A stretch of 64,000 bases of DNA from Clostridiales bacterium. Lineage in GTDB: Bacteria > Bacillota > Clostridia > Oscillospirales > Oscillospiraceae. The translations under genes and the position numbers were made by a program. This document shows, piece after piece, positions 16,252 to 25,724 of this stretch. The DNA lies in NCBI GenBank assembly GCA_022785125.1, contig JALFRA010000017.1, positions 1 to 64,000 on the forward strand, written 5' to 3'. Each line of letters starts with the position of its first letter. Position 1 is the first letter of the stretch. The notes below the pieces were generated by a model. It did no database searches. It saw only the letters and a program-made list of their open reading frames with translations, and was not told the DNA's origin.

Positions 16252-17676
16252 ATGGGACTGATCAAAGCTGCATTGGGAGCAGCCGGCGGCGTGATGGCCG
16301 ACCAGTGGAAGGAATTCTTCTACTGCGAAGCGATTCCCGCGGATGTGCTGGCGGTAAAGGGAAGGAAGAAGGCCACAGGCCGCTCCAGCAACACCAAGGG
16401 GGATGACAACATCATCACCAACGGCTCTGTCATCGCGGTGGCAGACGGCCAGTGTATGCTCATCGTGGAGCAGGGCAAGGTGGTGGATATGTGCGCCGAG
16501 CCGGGCGAGTACACCTACGATATGTCCACCGAGCCCAGCCTCTTCACCGGCGATCTGGGGGAATCCATCAAGGGCGTGTTCCAGAACATCGGCAAGCGCT
16601 TCACCTTCGGCGGCGAGGCCCCCAAGGACCAGCGCATCTACTATTTCAACACCAAGGAGCTCACCGGCAACAAGTACGGAACCCCAAGCCCCGTCCCCTT
16701 CCGGGTGGTGGACCAGCGGGCGGGTATCGACATCGATATCGCCATCCGCTGCTTCGGCGAGTACAGTATCCGCCTGAAAAACCCCATGCTGTTCTATACC
16801 AATGTCTGCGGCAACGTCAGCGAGGACTTTAAGACCGAGCAGATCGCGGGGCAGATGAAGACGGAGCTGCTCACCGCCCTGCAGCCCGCATTCGCAAAGA
16901 TCTCGGAAATGGGTATCCGTTACTCCGCTCTCCCCGGCCACACCCTGGAGCTGGCAGAAGCCCTCAACGAGCAGCTCTCCTCCCGGTGGCGGGACCTGCG
17001 GGGCATGGAGATCGTTTCCTTTGGCGTCTCCAGCGTCAAGGCCAACGAGGAAGACGAGCAGATGATCAAGGAGCTACAGCGCAACGCGGCCTTTATGGAC
17101 CCCACCCGGGCGGCGGCCCATCTGGTGGGCGCACAGGCCAGCGCCATGCAGTCCGCGGCCAGCAACCCCAATGCCGGTCCCGCTATGGCTTTTATGGGCA
17201 TGGGGATGGCTGGACAGATGGGCGGCATGAACGCCCAGAACCTCTATCAGATGGGCGCGCAGCAGCAGGCTCAGCCCGCACCCGCACCTGTACCCACGCC
17301 CCCGCCTGCCGCCCCTGGCTGGACCTGCGCCTGCGGACAAAGCGGCATCACCAGCAGCTTCTGCCCTAACTGCGGCAGCAAAAAGCCGGAGCCCAAGCCG
17401 GCAGCAGAGAGCTGGCAGTGTACCTGCGGTGCAGCCGTCACCGGAAAATTCTGCCCGGAGTGCGGCAAGCCCCGGCCCGCAGCGGACGGCTGGACCTGTT
17501 CCTGCGGCGCGGTGAACAAAGGGAAATTCTGCGCGGAGTGCGGGGCGAAAAAGCCCGCCGGCGTGCCCCAGTACAAATGCGACAAATGCGGCTGGGAGCC
17601 GGACGATCCCGCCCATCCGCCCAAGTTCTGCCCGGAGTGCGGCGATCCCTTTGACGATGGCGATGTGCAGGGATGA
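16252..17676 (+). CDS. SPFH/band-7 domain protein with four C-terminal zinc ribbons (YdjI-like)
   Basis: 474 residues. An SPFH domain covers about 20-285 (QWKEFFYCEAIPADVLAVKG, GQCMLIVEQGKVVDMCAEPGEY). A Met/Gly-rich then Pro/Ala-rich linker leads to four zinc ribbons between about 358 and 465, each of the CxCG...FCPxCG type. This matches the family annotated as virion-core or YdjI-like. SPFH proteins assemble into membrane-associated oligomers, and in Bacillus YdjI is tied to the PspA envelope-stress system. No transmembrane anchor is obvious. The next gene starts at an ATGA overlap. A role in membrane-stress scaffolding is inferred from the family and neighbours. Confidence 0.85.
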   Translation: MGLIKAALGAAGGVMADQWKEFFYCEAIPADVLAVKGRKKATGRSSNTKGDDNIITNGSVIAVADGQCMLIVEQGKVVDMCAEPGEYTYDMSTEPSLFTGDLGESIKGVFQNIGKRFTFGGEAPKDQRIYYFNTKELTGNKYGTPSPVPFRVVDQRAGIDIDIAIRCFGEYSIRLKNPMLFYTNVCGNVSEDFKTEQIAGQMKTELLTALQPAFAKISEMGIRYSALPGHTLELAEALNEQLSSRWRDLRGMEIVSFGVSSVKANEEDEQMIKELQRNAAFMDPTRAAAHLVGAQASAMQSAASNPNAGPAMAFMGMGMAGQMGGMNAQNLYQMGAQQQAQPAPAPVPTPPPAAPGWTCACGQSGITSSFCPNCGSKKPEPKPAAESWQCTCGAAVTGKFCPECGKPRPAADGWTCSCGAVNKGKFCAECGAKKPAGVPQYKCDKCGWEPDDPAHPPKFCPECGDPFDDGDVQG

Positions 17677-18638
17677 CCCGGGGAAGAAAAACCGCCGTAT
17701 TTTCTGTTGTAGGTCTGTTCCTGCTTCTGGCGGCTGCGGGATATTGTTTCAGAGGTCATCAGGGAGGTGATTCATCCATACAGAAGAAATCTGCCGTGCC
17801 GCCCGGTACCTTGACCGGCGTCACATACAGCCACACCAGCGGCATGGTTGCCAGAGCGGATTTTGCCATCACGCTTTCGCCGGTGGCTATTCTGGAAACA
17901 AGCTATTATCCGGCCCTTGATCCGGATACGGCGGAGGACGAGGAGTGGTATCATCCGTCCACCAAAGAGAATGTCCCCATCACCGCGGCTCAGTGGTCGG
18001 ATGTGGAGCAGATCATTCTGGAGCTCTACCCGCTGATGGAGCCCATCCCGAAAAACCGGCGTGAGGTGAAGCTGCCACCGGGGATCGAAGTCATGGATGG
18101 CGGGGACTCCACCAGCCTGATCCTGACCTGGAGCACAGAAGACGGAACACGGAGCATCCGTTATAATCCGCCAAACGACCGCCGTATCCATACGCTGATC
18201 GCTCTGCTTGAGGAGCTGGCCGACCCCATTGGACGGGAGATCCCCCGCTATGCCCCGCCGGAGCTGAGCGGCTTCTATATGGGTCAGTCCGGGGCTCTCT
18301 TCTCCAAGGACTATTCCTTCCAATTCGACCGGGGTCCGTCTGTTGTGTACGGAGAGGACGCCCCATATATCCTCCGGGCCAGATTTACCCCGTCCGGTCG
18401 GAAGCAGGAGATCTGGAGTGACTGGGCCGTGTCAGATGAGGAGTGGGATGCCTTCACCGCGTTTGCGGAGGAGATCCGTCTGGAAGAACAGCCGGACGGC
18501 AGCTCGGAAAAGCCGGCCTGCACCCTCTATTACTCTGACGGCAAACAGCAGCAGAAGAAATTGGATCAGGAAACAGCGAAGCAGCTCCGGGCGTATTTTA
18601 CAGAGCTGGCCCTGTGCCTGCTGGATGAACAGCCATAG
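17673..18638 (+). CDS. Membrane-anchored extracytoplasmic protein of unknown function
   Basis: 321 residues starting at the ATG that overlaps the SPFH stop. One N-terminal membrane helix (about residues 8-26) is followed by an outside domain with no recognisable catalytic motif. The domain contains a strand-rich half (VTYSHTSGMVARADFAITLSP) and a second half ending in KKLDQETAKQLRAYFTELALCLL. Its reading frame is tightly coupled to the SPFH gene, so the two products probably act together. No named family was recognised. Confidence 0.7.
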   Translation: MTRGRKTAVFSVVGLFLLLAAAGYCFRGHQGGDSSIQKKSAVPPGTLTGVTYSHTSGMVARADFAITLSPVAILETSYYPALDPDTAEDEEWYHPSTKENVPITAAQWSDVEQIILELYPLMEPIPKNRREVKLPPGIEVMDGGDSTSLILTWSTEDGTRSIRYNPPNDRRIHTLIALLEELADPIGREIPRYAPPELSGFYMGQSGALFSKDYSFQFDRGPSVVYGEDAPYILRARFTPSGRKQEIWSDWAVSDEEWDAFTAFAEEIRLEEQPDGSSEKPACTLYYSDGKQQQKKLDQETAKQLRAYFTELALCLLDEQP

Positions 18639-18682
18639 TACGCAAATCGATCCATAAAAACAGAACATAGGAGGTACTACAA

Positions 18683-19084
18683 ATGAAAGGTCAGAAGATT
18701 TTGAAAGTCACATCCATTCTCATGATCATCGGCGGCATCATCGCCGCCATCGCCGGCGTCATCGCCATTCTCGGCGTCAGTGCCCTGGCAGTCCTGTCGG
18801 GGAGCGCGGAGGGTACCGGCCTGCTCTATGCCAGTTCCATTCTTGTGACTGTGGCCTCTGTGATCCAGTTTATCGCGGGCATTAAGGGCATCGGGGCCTG
18901 CAGCGCACCCCAGAAGGCCGCTTCCTGCGTCAAATGGGGCATTATCATTGCGATCTTAGCGATCATCTCCATCATCATCGGTTTTGTAGGCGGAGGCCAG
19001 TTCAGCATCACCAGTCTGGTGCTCAATCTTCTGCTGCCGGGATTGTATGTCTACGGCGCCATGCAGATGAAGGTCACCGCGTAA
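18683..19084 (+). CDS. Small four-helix membrane protein
   Basis: 133 residues, almost entirely hydrophobic, with helices at about 8-37, 49-68, 85-106 and 111-128. Ile/Gly/Ala-rich runs and a short cytoplasmic loop with CSAPQKAASC lie between them. It has a good AGGAGG ribosome site. The layout resembles small DUF4064-type membrane proteins, but I cannot assign a family with confidence. It lies between envelope-stress-type genes in the same direction and probably the same transcript. Confidence 0.7.
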   Translation: MKGQKILKVTSILMIIGGIIAAIAGVIAILGVSALAVLSGSAEGTGLLYASSILVTVASVIQFIAGIKGIGACSAPQKAASCVKWGIIIAILAIISIIIGFVGGGQFSITSLVLNLLLPGLYVYGAMQMKVTA

Positions 19085-19109
19085 GCGGCTTCAGAAAGGG
19101 GTGCAGATG

Positions 19110-19958
19110 ATGGGGCTCTTTGGAAAACTATTTGATAAAAAGGAATGCTCGGTCTGCGGCGGCGAGATCGGGCTGCTGGGCAACCGCAAGCTGGAGGACG
19201 GCAATCTGTGCAAGGAATGCGCCGCCAAGCTCTCCCCCTGGTTCAGCGACCGCCGCCAGAGCACGGTGGCGGAGATCCAGGAGCAGCTGACCTACCGGGA
19301 GGCCAATCAAGCCAAGGTATCCTCTTTTCGCACCACCCGTACTCTGGGTGAGCGTACCAAGGTGCTGCTGGACGAGGATGCGGGTCTGTTTATGGTCACC
19401 TCCGCCAGAAATTGGGAGGAGGCCAATCCGGATGTGCTGTCCTTCTCCGATGTGACCGGCTGCAAGCTGGACATCGACGAGCGCAGGACGGAGATCGAAT
19501 ACAGGGATAAGGATGGAGAGCGGCAGAGCTTCAATCCCAAACGGTATGCCTATTCCTACGATTTCTACATCGTGATCAACGTCAACAATCCCTATTTCAG
19601 CGAGATCCGCTTCCAACTCAACAGCAGCTCAGTGGATAACGATGAGGAAACACTGCTGGATGGGCCCAACGCCATGCGCAGACCCCGCGGGGGTCTCCGG
19701 GCTAAAGCCGGCGGAATGGGCGGCGGCTCCCTGACCTCCAACGCGGAGGAGGTGCGCTCCAGCGTGGAATACCGGCAATATGAGGAAATGGGCTGTGAAA
19801 TCCGGGATGCGCTGCTGCAGGTCCGGCAGCAGGCGCGGGAGGAAGCGGCCGCGGCAGCAGCACCCAAGGCGGCGGTGACCTGTCCGTACTGCGGGGCGAC
19901 CACCACACCGGATGCCAGCGGCTGCTGCGAGTTTTGCGGCGGCGCAATCAACGGATAA
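19110..19958 (+). CDS. DUF4428-type protein with N- and C-terminal zinc ribbons
   Basis: 282 residues. I start at the second of two adjacent ATGs, which gives the common MGLFGKLFDKKEC opening. An N-terminal DUF4428 zinc ribbon (CSVCGGEIGLLGNRKLEDGNLCKEC) is followed by a beta-rich middle that looks like a PH-like ligand or lipid-binding domain (VLLDEDAGLFMVTSARNWEEANPDVLSFSDV). An Ala-rich helix and a C-terminal CPYCGATTTPDASGCCEFCG ribbon end the protein. Such proteins recur beside SPFH/zinc-ribbon and AIM24 genes. Function is unknown. Confidence 0.8.
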   Translation: MGLFGKLFDKKECSVCGGEIGLLGNRKLEDGNLCKECAAKLSPWFSDRRQSTVAEIQEQLTYREANQAKVSSFRTTRTLGERTKVLLDEDAGLFMVTSARNWEEANPDVLSFSDVTGCKLDIDERRTEIEYRDKDGERQSFNPKRYAYSYDFYIVINVNNPYFSEIRFQLNSSSVDNDEETLLDGPNAMRRPRGGLRAKAGGMGGGSLTSNAEEVRSSVEYRQYEEMGCEIRDALLQVRQQAREEAAAAAAPKAAVTCPYCGATTTPDASGCCEFCGGAING

Positions 19959-20006
19959 GAATATCTTGGAGCAATAGAAAACAACGAAAATGAAAGGAGC
20001 TTCACC

Positions 20007-20690
20007 ATGAAGAAGTATGAAATTTTAGGAGAAAATCTGCCGGTCGTCGTATGTGAATTGTCCCCAGGCGAATCCATGATCACGGAGAGCGGCAGCATGA
20101 GCTGGATGAGCCCAAATATGAAAATGGAAACCACCACCGGAGGCGGTATGAAGAAGATGCTGGGGCGGCTGGTGTCCGGTGATTCCGCATTCCAGAACAA
20201 GTTCACCGCAGAGGGTGGGGACGGGTTCATCGCCTTCGCTTCCAGCTTTCCCGGGGCCATCAAGGCTCTGAACATCAGTGCCGGCCGGTCCATGATTGTG
20301 CAGAAAAGCGCGTTTCTTGCCTCTGAGGAGGGTGTGGAGCTGTCCATGCACTTCCAGAAAAAACTGGGCTCCGGCATCTTTGGCGGCGAGGGCTTCATCA
20401 TGCAGAAGCTGAGCGGAAACGGGATCGCCTTTATTGAGATCGACGGTCACGCGGCAGAGTATGACCTGAGCGCCGGACAGGAGCTTCTGGTCAGCACAGG
20501 GTACCTGGCGGCTATGGAGGAGAGCTGCACCATGGATGTGGTTGCGGTCAAGGGCGCAAAGAACATGCTCCTGGGCGGAGAGGGTATTTTCAATACCGTT
20601 GTCCGGGGACCCGGCAAGGTGATCCTGCAGACCATGCCCATCAGCAAGGTAGCCGAGCTGCTGACGCCGTTTTTCAGCAACAAAAAATAA
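20007..20690 (+). CDS. AIM24/TIGR00266 family protein
   Basis: 227 residues. The whole length matches the AIM24 beta-helical family: an early PGESMITESGSMSWM, a glycine-rich FGGEGFIMQKLSGNGIAFIEIDG stretch and a late RGPGKVILQTMPISKVAELL. The founding relative is a yeast mitochondrial inner-membrane protein; bacterial members are of unknown activity but recur in envelope-stress gene sets. It has no signal peptide and is likely cytoplasmic or peripheral to the membrane. It is preceded by AAAGGAG and sits directly between the DUF4428 gene and a lipoprotein. Confidence 0.9.
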   Translation: MKKYEILGENLPVVVCELSPGESMITESGSMSWMSPNMKMETTTGGGMKKMLGRLVSGDSAFQNKFTAEGGDGFIAFASSFPGAIKALNISAGRSMIVQKSAFLASEEGVELSMHFQKKLGSGIFGGEGFIMQKLSGNGIAFIEIDGHAAEYDLSAGQELLVSTGYLAAMEESCTMDVVAVKGAKNMLLGGEGIFNTVVRGPGKVILQTMPISKVAELLTPFFSNKK

Positions 20691-20714
20691 GAAAGGACAG
20701 AGAGGAGAATGGCC

Positions 20715-22181
20715 ATGAAAACCAAGTTCAAGCTGTCGTGCCTGTTCCTTGCGGCGCTGATGCTGTTCAGCCTCACTGCCTGCGGCAAGGACAACCCGGA
20801 GCCCAGCTCGACATCGGAAGGAACCGAGCAGACAAAGCCTCCTGTGGAAGCGGGAAGCGGAACAACGATCCATACAAATCTGTGGGATCTTACTTACGAT
20901 GAGGCGGACGGCTGGGTCTATGAGGAGGACGACCTTCATGACGATGAAACATCCTCCAAGATCATCCTGACGCTTCCCAAGGAAGGCGAGGATGGAAGCA
21001 TCGTCGATGCGGAGATCCGCGTTTCTGTGGAAGATCCGTATACCTTCCGGGACTATCTCACCAGCTACGGCTTTGACGAGTACGAATATGCAGTCGATCA
21101 GGCCTATGATCTTACTCCCGTCGGCGGCATCGATTGCCTCAAGGCAGAAGGAAACTATTGGGGCTCCCCCTGCCTGCGGTATATGAACCGGGTGGAGGGC
21201 GCGGGAGCCACCGTATTTATGGAGATCATCGGCGAGTACGAGGATGAGCGTGTAGACAAGCTGCTCTCCGGCCTGACGATCCATCTGGAGGATACCGGAA
21301 ACGAGGATGGCCCCTGGTACTGGGAGGGTGAGCCCTTTTCCGCCCAGCCCCGCAGCGTCATGGTGGGTACGCACACGCTCAGCAGCCAGTGGCTGCCTAT
21401 TACAGACTGCATCATCACAAAGGAGACCTTCAATCACGCAGCTGCTGTCACAGGAGATCAGGCTTACCTTCTGGTGGACGGAGAATTGAAGCGCTTCGAT
21501 TACGACGGCGCATCTCTGAACTTTGCGGAGGATATTGTGCTGGACGCGGAATATGAGGATATTTCCGCCGACACCACAGGGACCCTCTGGCTGGCGAATT
21601 TTATGGAGCCGCTGATCAGCTGGAAGGACGGCGCACAGACGGCGTCCTATGAGGGCCCGGATCACGTCACCATGCACCCATCCGGGACCTGGGGCGTCAG
21701 CTGGTTCTCCGGAACGGAATGTGAAAAGATCACGCTCTCCGGCGGAGCCCTCAAGACGGAGCCCATGGTATTCCAGGAAGTGGATATCCTCAGTCATCTG
21801 CTGATCGACGACAGCCACATCTATGTCTGTGGGTCTGCCGTGGACGGCAGCGGTCACAAGGTGTTTGTCTATGACAGCAATGGCGCGCTGCAAATGACTT
21901 TGGCAGATTCCGACGGAGGCGGCCTGGGAAGCATTACCTTTATTACGCAGACCGCAAATGGCTATCTGGCCCTGGACGGAAATATGCGTGAGGTGGTGCT
22001 CTGGACCAAGGACGGCACCTATCTCGGCGAGGCGGATGACGGCGACCTGTTCGGCACGGACTATCCCTGGTTCTGCGGCGGCGCGAAGCTGGCTGACGGC
22101 AGCATCCTTGCCATTATGACCGAAGACAGAGCGGACGAGTCCGCAATGGAACTGGTTGCATTCAAACTCAGTGGCTTTTAA
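20715..22181 (+). CDS. Lipoprotein with beta-propeller-like C-terminal half
   Basis: 488 residues from the ATG at 20715, which has better ribosome-site spacing than the in-frame ATG at 20709. A lipobox LTAC places the anchor at Cys23. Residues up to about 200 resemble a PsbP/DUF-like secreted domain (LWDLTYDEADGWVYEEDDL). The rest contains repeated strand-turn units (AYLLVDGELKRFDYDGASLNF, HKVFVYDSNGALQMTLADSDGGG) that look like propeller blades. No enzyme motif is visible. It probably senses or binds something at the outer face of the membrane; that is inference. Confidence 0.75.
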   Translation: MKTKFKLSCLFLAALMLFSLTACGKDNPEPSSTSEGTEQTKPPVEAGSGTTIHTNLWDLTYDEADGWVYEEDDLHDDETSSKIILTLPKEGEDGSIVDAEIRVSVEDPYTFRDYLTSYGFDEYEYAVDQAYDLTPVGGIDCLKAEGNYWGSPCLRYMNRVEGAGATVFMEIIGEYEDERVDKLLSGLTIHLEDTGNEDGPWYWEGEPFSAQPRSVMVGTHTLSSQWLPITDCIITKETFNHAAAVTGDQAYLLVDGELKRFDYDGASLNFAEDIVLDAEYEDISADTTGTLWLANFMEPLISWKDGAQTASYEGPDHVTMHPSGTWGVSWFSGTECEKITLSGGALKTEPMVFQEVDILSHLLIDDSHIYVCGSAVDGSGHKVFVYDSNGALQMTLADSDGGGLGSITFITQTANGYLALDGNMREVVLWTKDGTYLGEADDGDLFGTDYPWFCGGAKLADGSILAIMTEDRADESAMELVAFKLSGF

Positions 22182-22193
22182 GGAGGGCCTGAC

Positions 22194-23204
22194 ATGAAAC
22201 GCACGAGGTTATTCTGCGTCCTGCTTGCGGCGGCGATGCTGCTCAGTCTGGCCGCCTGCGGCAAGGACGACCCGAAAGAATCCAATTCGCTCCAGATCGG
22301 GGACTATGCGCTGCTCTACAAGGGGGCCAGCATCATGGAGGACTCAGATGGAAACGACGCGCTGGTCCTGACGCTGGATTTTACCAACAACAGCAAGGAC
22401 AGCGGCTCCTATGTCTGGTCCATCTCTGAAACAGCGATACAGAACGGCGCAGAATTGGCTATCGCCACCGTCTTTGCGAACAGCGACTCCTACGACACGG
22501 TGATCGACAGTCAATTTACGGATGTCGCGCCGGGTGAAACCCTTGAACTCCGCACCGCCTTTGTGCTGGCGGATACCACCAGCAAGGTCGAGGTGACCTT
22601 TGAGGAGGCATTCGGCGACAAAACCGGTAAGATCACCGTCGATCCGTCCACACTCAGCCGGGAAACGGCGGGAAGCGGTACAGGTCAGGATACTGGGACC
22701 GGAGATATACTGCTGGACTGGTGGAACGGCGACTGGTACGGCTGGTGGATCATGACCGGCTGCTCCGGCTATTACGAGGATATGGAGGGCGCCTGGTGGG
22801 ACATCTGCGGCGCCATTGACATCGGCGGGGACGGCACGGGCACTGTCACCCTCTGGGATGAGGACTACACGAAGTCGGAACCGATGGTCTCCGCGTCGGT
22901 CAGCCTCAGTGATGATGGGACCAGCATATATGGCACCATGACATCCGAGGGCGGCGCCTTCACGGATATTGCGCTGGAGCACGGGGACTGGATCGTTGAC
23001 CCGGGACTGGTGGACTATGGGGACATGATCCACATTGACGGTGATTACGAAAACGGCGGAGATGCATTCCACTATGATATCTACCTGCGCCCGTGGGGGA
23101 CCTATTGGGTGGACGTGGATGAGGAGGATCTGCCCAATCTCTATGACAGCTGGTATCTGCCTCTGATCGATGCGGAGGAGCCTATGCCGGACAGCATTGG
23201 ATGA
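22194..23204 (+). CDS. Lipoprotein with DUF5067-type domain
   Basis: 336 residues; lipobox LAAC, anchor at about Cys21. Residues of about 35-155 match the DUF5067 pattern (IGDYALLYKGASIMEDSDGNDALVLTLDFTNNS, then ETAIQNGAEL and VAPGETLELRTAFVL), an Ig-like fold common in Firmicute lipoproteins. The C-terminal half is acidic and Trp/Tyr/Gly-rich, ending in DADVDEEDLP-like strands, with no family I recognise. It lies 12 nt after the previous lipoprotein and is closed by a hairpin, so it ends the first part of the train. Confidence 0.8.
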   Translation: MKRTRLFCVLLAAAMLLSLAACGKDDPKESNSLQIGDYALLYKGASIMEDSDGNDALVLTLDFTNNSKDSGSYVWSISETAIQNGAELAIATVFANSDSYDTVIDSQFTDVAPGETLELRTAFVLADTTSKVEVTFEEAFGDKTGKITVDPSTLSRETAGSGTGQDTGTGDILLDWWNGDWYGWWIMTGCSGYYEDMEGAWWDICGAIDIGGDGTGTVTLWDEDYTKSEPMVSASVSLSDDGTSIYGTMTSEGGAFTDIALEHGDWIVDPGLVDYGDMIHIDGDYENGGDAFHYDIYLRPWGTYWVDVDEEDLPNLYDSWYLPLIDAEEPMPDSIG

Positions 23205-23210
23205 CACCAG

Positions 23211-23256
23211 AATGGGGATCGTTCCCGCCCCATTTGGGGCGGAGCGATCCCCATTT
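23211..23256 (+). terminator. Long hairpin, probable terminator or attenuator
   Basis: AATGGGGATCG (23211-23221) pairs with CGATCCCCATT (23245-23255), and an inner CCGCCCC/GGGGCGG stem closes on ATTT. The U-tract is only TTT, so read-through into the next lipoprotein gene is likely. Confidence 0.6.
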
Positions 23257-23296
23257 GCGCAATGGTATGGAGCAGTGACATTTGAAAGGAGCAGTT

Positions 23297-24502
23297 ATGA
23301 AAAGGACATCAAAACGAGTGATCGCATTTTTTCTAATACTGGTTCTGATGCTGTCTCTCTGTGCCTGCGCGCAAAAACAGCAAGCGGGAACAGACGAACC
23401 AAATCGAAGCGCCGATGGTGAGACGCTGTCTGGTATGCCCGATCAGAAACTGCCGGAAAAGCTGCGCCCGGGGGCCGGGGGATCGGATATGCAGCCGACA
23501 CCGACCGGATTCTCCGCGGAAGCGGAACAATCTCTTGTTTGGCTGCGGGAGAGAATGGCTTTTCCGCAGACCATGTTCGGCGCGGCTTATCTGGGCTATG
23601 TGGAAAAAGCCGGCGATTGGCTGTCAGCGGCAGACCAGGCCATGCTGGAGGAATATCCCTTCCTTGCGGAGATCGACGAAACCCGCATCATCGGCAGTTC
23701 AGGCCATCTGTACGGTATCGTGCCGCTGGATGAAAATGCGACGGTTGCCATCAATCGTGTGCGATGGAATGAGAACACCGATACCTATGAGAACACCGAG
23801 GTCTGCTATCGGTCGGAAAACGGGGAACCGGTGCTGCTCTTTGCAAATCTTGACGGCGTTGCATACGAGACCGACACGCAGGTCTGGATCACTGACAACC
23901 GCGGGAACTCCTGCGAATGGTGGCCGTCCCTTGACGCGCTGAGCTGCCTTGTGCCCTGTGTATCGGACGATGGAGACTACCTCTCCTTCGACTTTACGGA
24001 ATACGGCTGGCAGGGCGTTCCTTCCGAGCTTGCACCGTGGCTGGCAGACGGCTGGAGCGGCGTCTATGCCTCCGGGCTTGGCGGCAGCTGGATAACGCAG
24101 GCAGCGGCATGGGATACGGACCGTATCGCAAATTACTACCTGTGGTTCTTTCCCGAGGATGAGATGGGAGGAACGGTCGAACTGTATTGGGAATACGAGG
24201 GTGCCGATCCTTCTAAAACGACGTGGGAAGAGGTGTGGAGCGGTTTCTGGACGACCACATCCGTCATGGATGGGCCCAGTTATGTGACCGTCAGCCTGTC
24301 CCTTGTTGGCGGTGATAACTATGGCGTCACAGACGGCCCGTATTATATCTCGGAGACCTATCCGATTTTGATGAGTCCCAGCGGCGAGGAGATGGTGATC
24401 GGCGCTGGGGAGAACGAAGTCAGCCTGCCGTTTATGCCGAAGTACGACGCGCAGCTGTGCGTCCTGACGCTGGACAGCTTGCTCACCGACCCGCTCGGCT
24501 GA
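23297..24502 (+). CDS. Lipoprotein of unknown function (paralogue of the one at 27054)
   Basis: 401 residues from the ATG behind AAAGGAG. Lipobox LCAC anchors it near Cys24. The region of about 85-210 matches the lipoprotein at 27054 (YLGYVEKAGDWLSAADQAMLEEYPFLAEI; IVPLDENATVAINRVRW; EPVLLFANLDG), and both end in a Trp/Gly-rich beta-strand domain. No known family is recognised. The two copies bracket the zinc-ribbon and TPM genes. Confidence 0.75.
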   Translation: MKRTSKRVIAFFLILVLMLSLCACAQKQQAGTDEPNRSADGETLSGMPDQKLPEKLRPGAGGSDMQPTPTGFSAEAEQSLVWLRERMAFPQTMFGAAYLGYVEKAGDWLSAADQAMLEEYPFLAEIDETRIIGSSGHLYGIVPLDENATVAINRVRWNENTDTYENTEVCYRSENGEPVLLFANLDGVAYETDTQVWITDNRGNSCEWWPSLDALSCLVPCVSDDGDYLSFDFTEYGWQGVPSELAPWLADGWSGVYASGLGGSWITQAAAWDTDRIANYYLWFFPEDEMGGTVELYWEYEGADPSKTTWEEVWSGFWTTTSVMDGPSYVTVSLSLVGGDNYGVTDGPYYISETYPILMSPSGEEMVIGAGENEVSLPFMPKYDAQLCVLTLDSLLTDPLG

Positions 24503-24571
24503 TCTTCTGCGGATTACGGCCTGTTTCGGTATAGACCGTTACAGCGCCGGCATGGGAAGGAGGAATTTCAG

Positions 24572-25705
24572 ATGCCAACACAGGTAACAAATTATCAATG
24601 CCCCAGCTGCACGGGACCGCTGCATTTCTCCGGTGCGTCCGGCCGGTTGGAGTGCGAATACTGCGGCGCCAGTTATGATGTGGCGGAGATCGAGGCGCTC
24701 TACGCAGAGAAAGAAAAAAAGGCGGCAGAAGCCCAGCAGGCGACGGAGGAAGGCGGCGCCGGGCAGAGCGCGCCAGCCGCGGATGGAGGCGCATGGGACA
24801 CCTCTGACTTTTGCGAGGATTGGGGGGCTGAGGGCGACGGTATGCGGGCCTACGGCTGCCCCAGCTGCGGCGCGGAGCTCATCTGCGAGGAGAGCACGGC
24901 GGCGACCTCCTGCCCCTATTGCGGGAACCCCACCGTGGTGCCGGGCCAGTTCTCCGGGGCACTGCGGCCGGATTTCATCGTTCCGTTCAAGCTGAGCAAG
25001 GAGGATGCGGTAAAGGCCCTCAAGTCCCACTACAAAGGGAAGTTTTTCCTGCCGAAAAGCTTTACCGGTGAAAATCATGTGCAGGAGATCCGGGGGATCT
25101 ATGTTCCCTTCTGGATGTTCGACGGCGAGGCGGAGGGCGACGCCCATTATGAGGCTGCCCGCTCCCGTACATACCGCTCCGGCGACTACGAGATCACGGA
25201 GACGAAACACTACGATGTCTACCGGGCCGGAGCCGTCACCTTTGAGAAGGTGCCGGTGGACGCCTCCAGCAAGATGCCGGACGGCCACATGGACTCCATT
25301 GAACCCTATGACTACAAGGAGCTGAAGCCGTTTTCCACCGCGTATCTCCCCGGCTTCCTGGCCGATAAGTTCGATGTGACGGTGGAACAGAGCCGGCAGC
25401 GGGCGGATCAGCGCTGTGAGGGGACCCTTGCCTCCGCGCTGCGCGGCACAGTGAAGCGTTATGACCTCTGCGTTCTCAGAGACAGCAGCGTTCACCTGCG
25501 CAGGGGCAAGGTGCATTACGCCCTGATGCCCGTCTGGATGCTGAATACCAAGTGGCATGGGAAGGACTTCCTCTTTGCCATGAATGGACAGACCGGAAAG
25601 CTGGTGGGCGACCTGCCGGTCAGCTGGGGGAAGTTCTGGGGGCTGTTTGCCGCCATCGCCGTCCCCCTGTCTGTGATCAGTTCGGCGCTGGTCCTATTGC
25701 CGTGA
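24572..25705 (+). CDS. Zinc-ribbon protein with C-terminal membrane helix
   Basis: 377 residues. Two TFIIB/rubredoxin-like ribbons lie in the first third: CPSCTGPLHFSG...LECEYCG and CPSCGAELICEES...SCPYCG, separated by an Ala/Glu-rich coiled linker. The remainder is a conserved beta-rich region (RPDFIVPFKLSKEDAVKALK, VRGIYVPFWMFDGEAEGDA-like strands) seen in proteins loosely labelled TFIIB-type zinc-ribbon. A single helix at about 352-376 anchors it. The cytoplasmic ribbons plus one tail anchor suggest an adaptor for a membrane complex. Confidence 0.8.
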   Translation: MPTQVTNYQCPSCTGPLHFSGASGRLECEYCGASYDVAEIEALYAEKEKKAAEAQQATEEGGAGQSAPAADGGAWDTSDFCEDWGAEGDGMRAYGCPSCGAELICEESTAATSCPYCGNPTVVPGQFSGALRPDFIVPFKLSKEDAVKALKSHYKGKFFLPKSFTGENHVQEIRGIYVPFWMFDGEAEGDAHYEAARSRTYRSGDYEITETKHYDVYRAGAVTFEKVPVDASSKMPDGHMDSIEPYDYKELKPFSTAYLPGFLADKFDVTVEQSRQRADQRCEGTLASALRGTVKRYDLCVLRDSSVHLRRGKVHYALMPVWMLNTKWHGKDFLFAMNGQTGKLVGDLPVSWGKFWGLFAAIAVPLSVISSALVLLP

Positions 25706-25724
25706 GAAAGGAGGCGGACCGGAT